Shown one piece after another: positions 63,331 through 64,000 of a stretch of 64,000 nucleotides of DNA. Origin of the DNA: UTCHB3 sp964531325 (GTDB lineage Bacteria > Bacteroidota > Ignavibacteria > Ignavibacteriales > Ignavibacteriaceae); NCBI GenBank assembly GCA_964531325.1, contig CAZHCW010000012.1:75960-139959 (forward strand), written 5' to 3'. The position numbers and the translations under genes were made by a program. Position 1 is the stretch's first letter, and each line of letters starts with the position of its first letter. The notes under the pieces were generated by a model. That model ran no database searches. It saw only the letters and a list, made by a program, of their open reading frames with translations, and was not told the DNA's origin.

Positions 63331-63735
63331 ATGAGAAATATGACAATACAATTCGAATCGATTGCAGGTATAAATGAAATCAAACAATTACACACCATCT
63401 ATTCAATTAGCAATTCTCAAGTCACAGAGTTATTAAAAACGGTAATTCCAAAAATTGTTAGGGAAGTTTCTCTTAGAAAGATTATATTATCTTATTCGAT
63501 TGCAAGGAATGAATCGAACAAAAATAGTGATATTGATTTATTAATTGGTGTTAAAGATGGTATTCATTGAAGGTAGACTGCCCGGGACCTCTGTCTAAAG
63601 GTCAGGAGTGGGGCAGTCCCAATCGATTTTGTTGTTGCTACGGAGACTGATATTGATCTCTATAGATCTGTTTAGGGCTATATCTATTTTACAGCATTGA
63701 AAGAAGGGATCACACTTCATGAACGACAACAATGA
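63331..63735 (+). pseudogene. Decayed second copy of the MNT nucleotidyltransferase
   Basis: One reading frame aligns with the gene at 52565-52924 throughout, but carries three premature stops: TGA at 63568, TAG at 63574 and TAG at 63673, before a final TGA at 63733. The active-site GS motif is also changed (LFGSAAR has become LSYSIAR), while NSDIDLLI is kept. The second half is nearly identical in DNA to the intact copy (for example CAGTCCCAATCGATTTTGTT), so the duplication is not very old or was partly homogenised. The first half is more diverged and has about 20 extra N-terminal residues. Confidence 0.88.
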
Positions 63736-63895
63736 GAATGTGAAACGCCTAGTAATCAGATTAAAATCCCTCTAGAAACAATGAAAAAGGAGTTAAAAAA
63801 TTTAAACGCCCTATTTAATATTTTCCAGGTAAATTCAGGTAATTTTAGCCTTTTTTAGCGAAATATGTCATCTCATCAATAATCTTTAAAACGAC

Positions 63896-63930
63896 AAAAG
63901 CCCCAAAACACGCTGTTTTGAGGCTTTTTT
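63896..63930. terminator. Hairpin terminator next to tRNA-Val
   Basis: A 15-base arm pair with one mismatch (AAAAGCCcCAAAACA / TGTTTTGaGGCTTTT) and 3-base loop, followed on the plus strand by T6. It lies just past the 3' end of the minus-strand tRNA-Val and can stop transcription from both sides. Confidence 0.85.
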
Positions 63931-63948
63931 GTGGGCGTTCAGGGATTC
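63925..63948. repeat. Right direct repeat (attR candidate) at tRNA-Val 3' end
   Basis: Identical over 24 bases to 52353-52376, in the same orientation. It covers the last 17 bases of tRNA-Val plus 7 flanking bases. Integration at this part of a tRNA gene is the usual choice of tyrosine recombinases. Confidence 0.75.
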
Positions 63949-64000
63949 GAACCCCGGACCCTCTGCTTGTAAGGCAGATGCTCTGAACCGACTGAGCTAA
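63932..64000 (-). tRNA. tRNA-Val (anticodon UAC), 5' end outside window
   Basis: On the minus strand only the first six acceptor bases are missing. D-stem GCTC/GAGC, anticodon stem TCTGC/GCAGA with loop CTTACAA (anticodon TAC), T-stem CGGGG/CCCTG with TTCGAAT, 3' acceptor AACGCCC and discriminator A. CCA is not encoded. Confidence 0.94.

Larger units (their letters stand above)
52353..63948. mobile_element. Candidate genomic (defence) island in tRNA-Val
   Basis: About 11.6 kb lies between two 24-bp perfect direct repeats that include the tRNA-Val 3' end; the right copy belongs to the intact gene. Cargo is defence-type: MNT nucleotidyltransferases, a type I RM operon with an extra nuclease, a HEPN-like protein and a P-loop ATPase. 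All intact cargo genes are on the plus strand. The interval looks more A/T-rich than the upstream metabolic genes, above all beyond 60 kb. No integrase or transposase is recognisable, so it would be non-autonomous or decayed. Chance dispersal of a tRNA-like repeat is the main alternative. Confidence 0.6.

Noticed and set aside
62956..63930. A hidden integrase gene next to tRNA-Val
   Set aside because: Reading this interval on both strands I saw no tyrosine-recombinase motifs (such as HxLRHSxA or LGH) and no frame long enough for one.

Overview
This looks like a metagenome-type scaffold (one 100-N gap at 39166-39265) from the Bacteroidota/Ignavibacteria side of the tree. The best clues are five secreted proteins ending in, or close to, the Ignavibacteria-style type IX secretion (T9SS) sorting tail with an NxPNPFNP motif, a PorV/PorQ-like outer-membrane protein, TonB-dependent receptors with carboxypeptidase-regulatory N-domains, a DUF4249-like lipoprotein, and a fused E2-E1 2-oxoglutarate dehydrogenase. 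Assignment to Ignavibacteria is inference from these features, not from a marker-gene tree.

Layout. 1-7.6 kb: housekeeping (metallophosphoesterase lipoprotein, SWIM zinc-finger protein, YigZ, UvrA, enolase, tRNA-Arg). 7.7-24.4 kb: secreted M28 peptidase, a two-component signalling patch (lone HisKA domain, lone receiver, NarL-type regulator, large sensor kinase), tRNA-Thr, a LEA2-like lipoprotein, a secreted GH13 amylase translationally coupled to a cytoplasmic histidine kinase, an M24 peptidase, a large T9SS cargo protein, yidD and pyrE. 24.4-39.1 kb: DPP-IV-like peptidase, then an outer-membrane/secretion cluster (TonB receptor, FN3 protein, PorV-like protein, TIG-domain lipoprotein, T9SS beta-propeller) and a second TonB receptor with its DUF4249-like partner. 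39.4-46.6 kb: a seven-gene minus-strand efflux operon (tetR, membrane-fusion protein, ATPase, TolC, ATPase, two permeases) with two copies of a 29-bp palindromic operator candidate before tetR. 46.6-52.2 kb: DMT exporter, pdxH, kgd-type oxoglutarate dehydrogenase.

52.35-63.95 kb is a candidate defence island in a tRNA-Val gene. A perfect 24-bp direct repeat that includes the tRNA 3' end lies at both ends. Inside are a MNT-type nucleotidyltransferase pair with a HEPN gene reduced to its first codons, a type I restriction-modification operon (hsdM, a PD-(D/E)XK/DUF5655 nuclease, hsdS, hsdR) with overlapping genes, a HEPN-like helical protein, and a large P-loop ATPase resembling the Sll1717 group. 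A decayed second copy of the nucleotidyltransferase lies at the right end. No integrase is visible.

Recurring small-scale structure: 7-8 bp tandem arrays start at or within a few bases of the stop codons of four genes, always on the 3' side, and several terminators share an AAGGCTG-type stem. No rRNA genes and no CRISPR array were seen.
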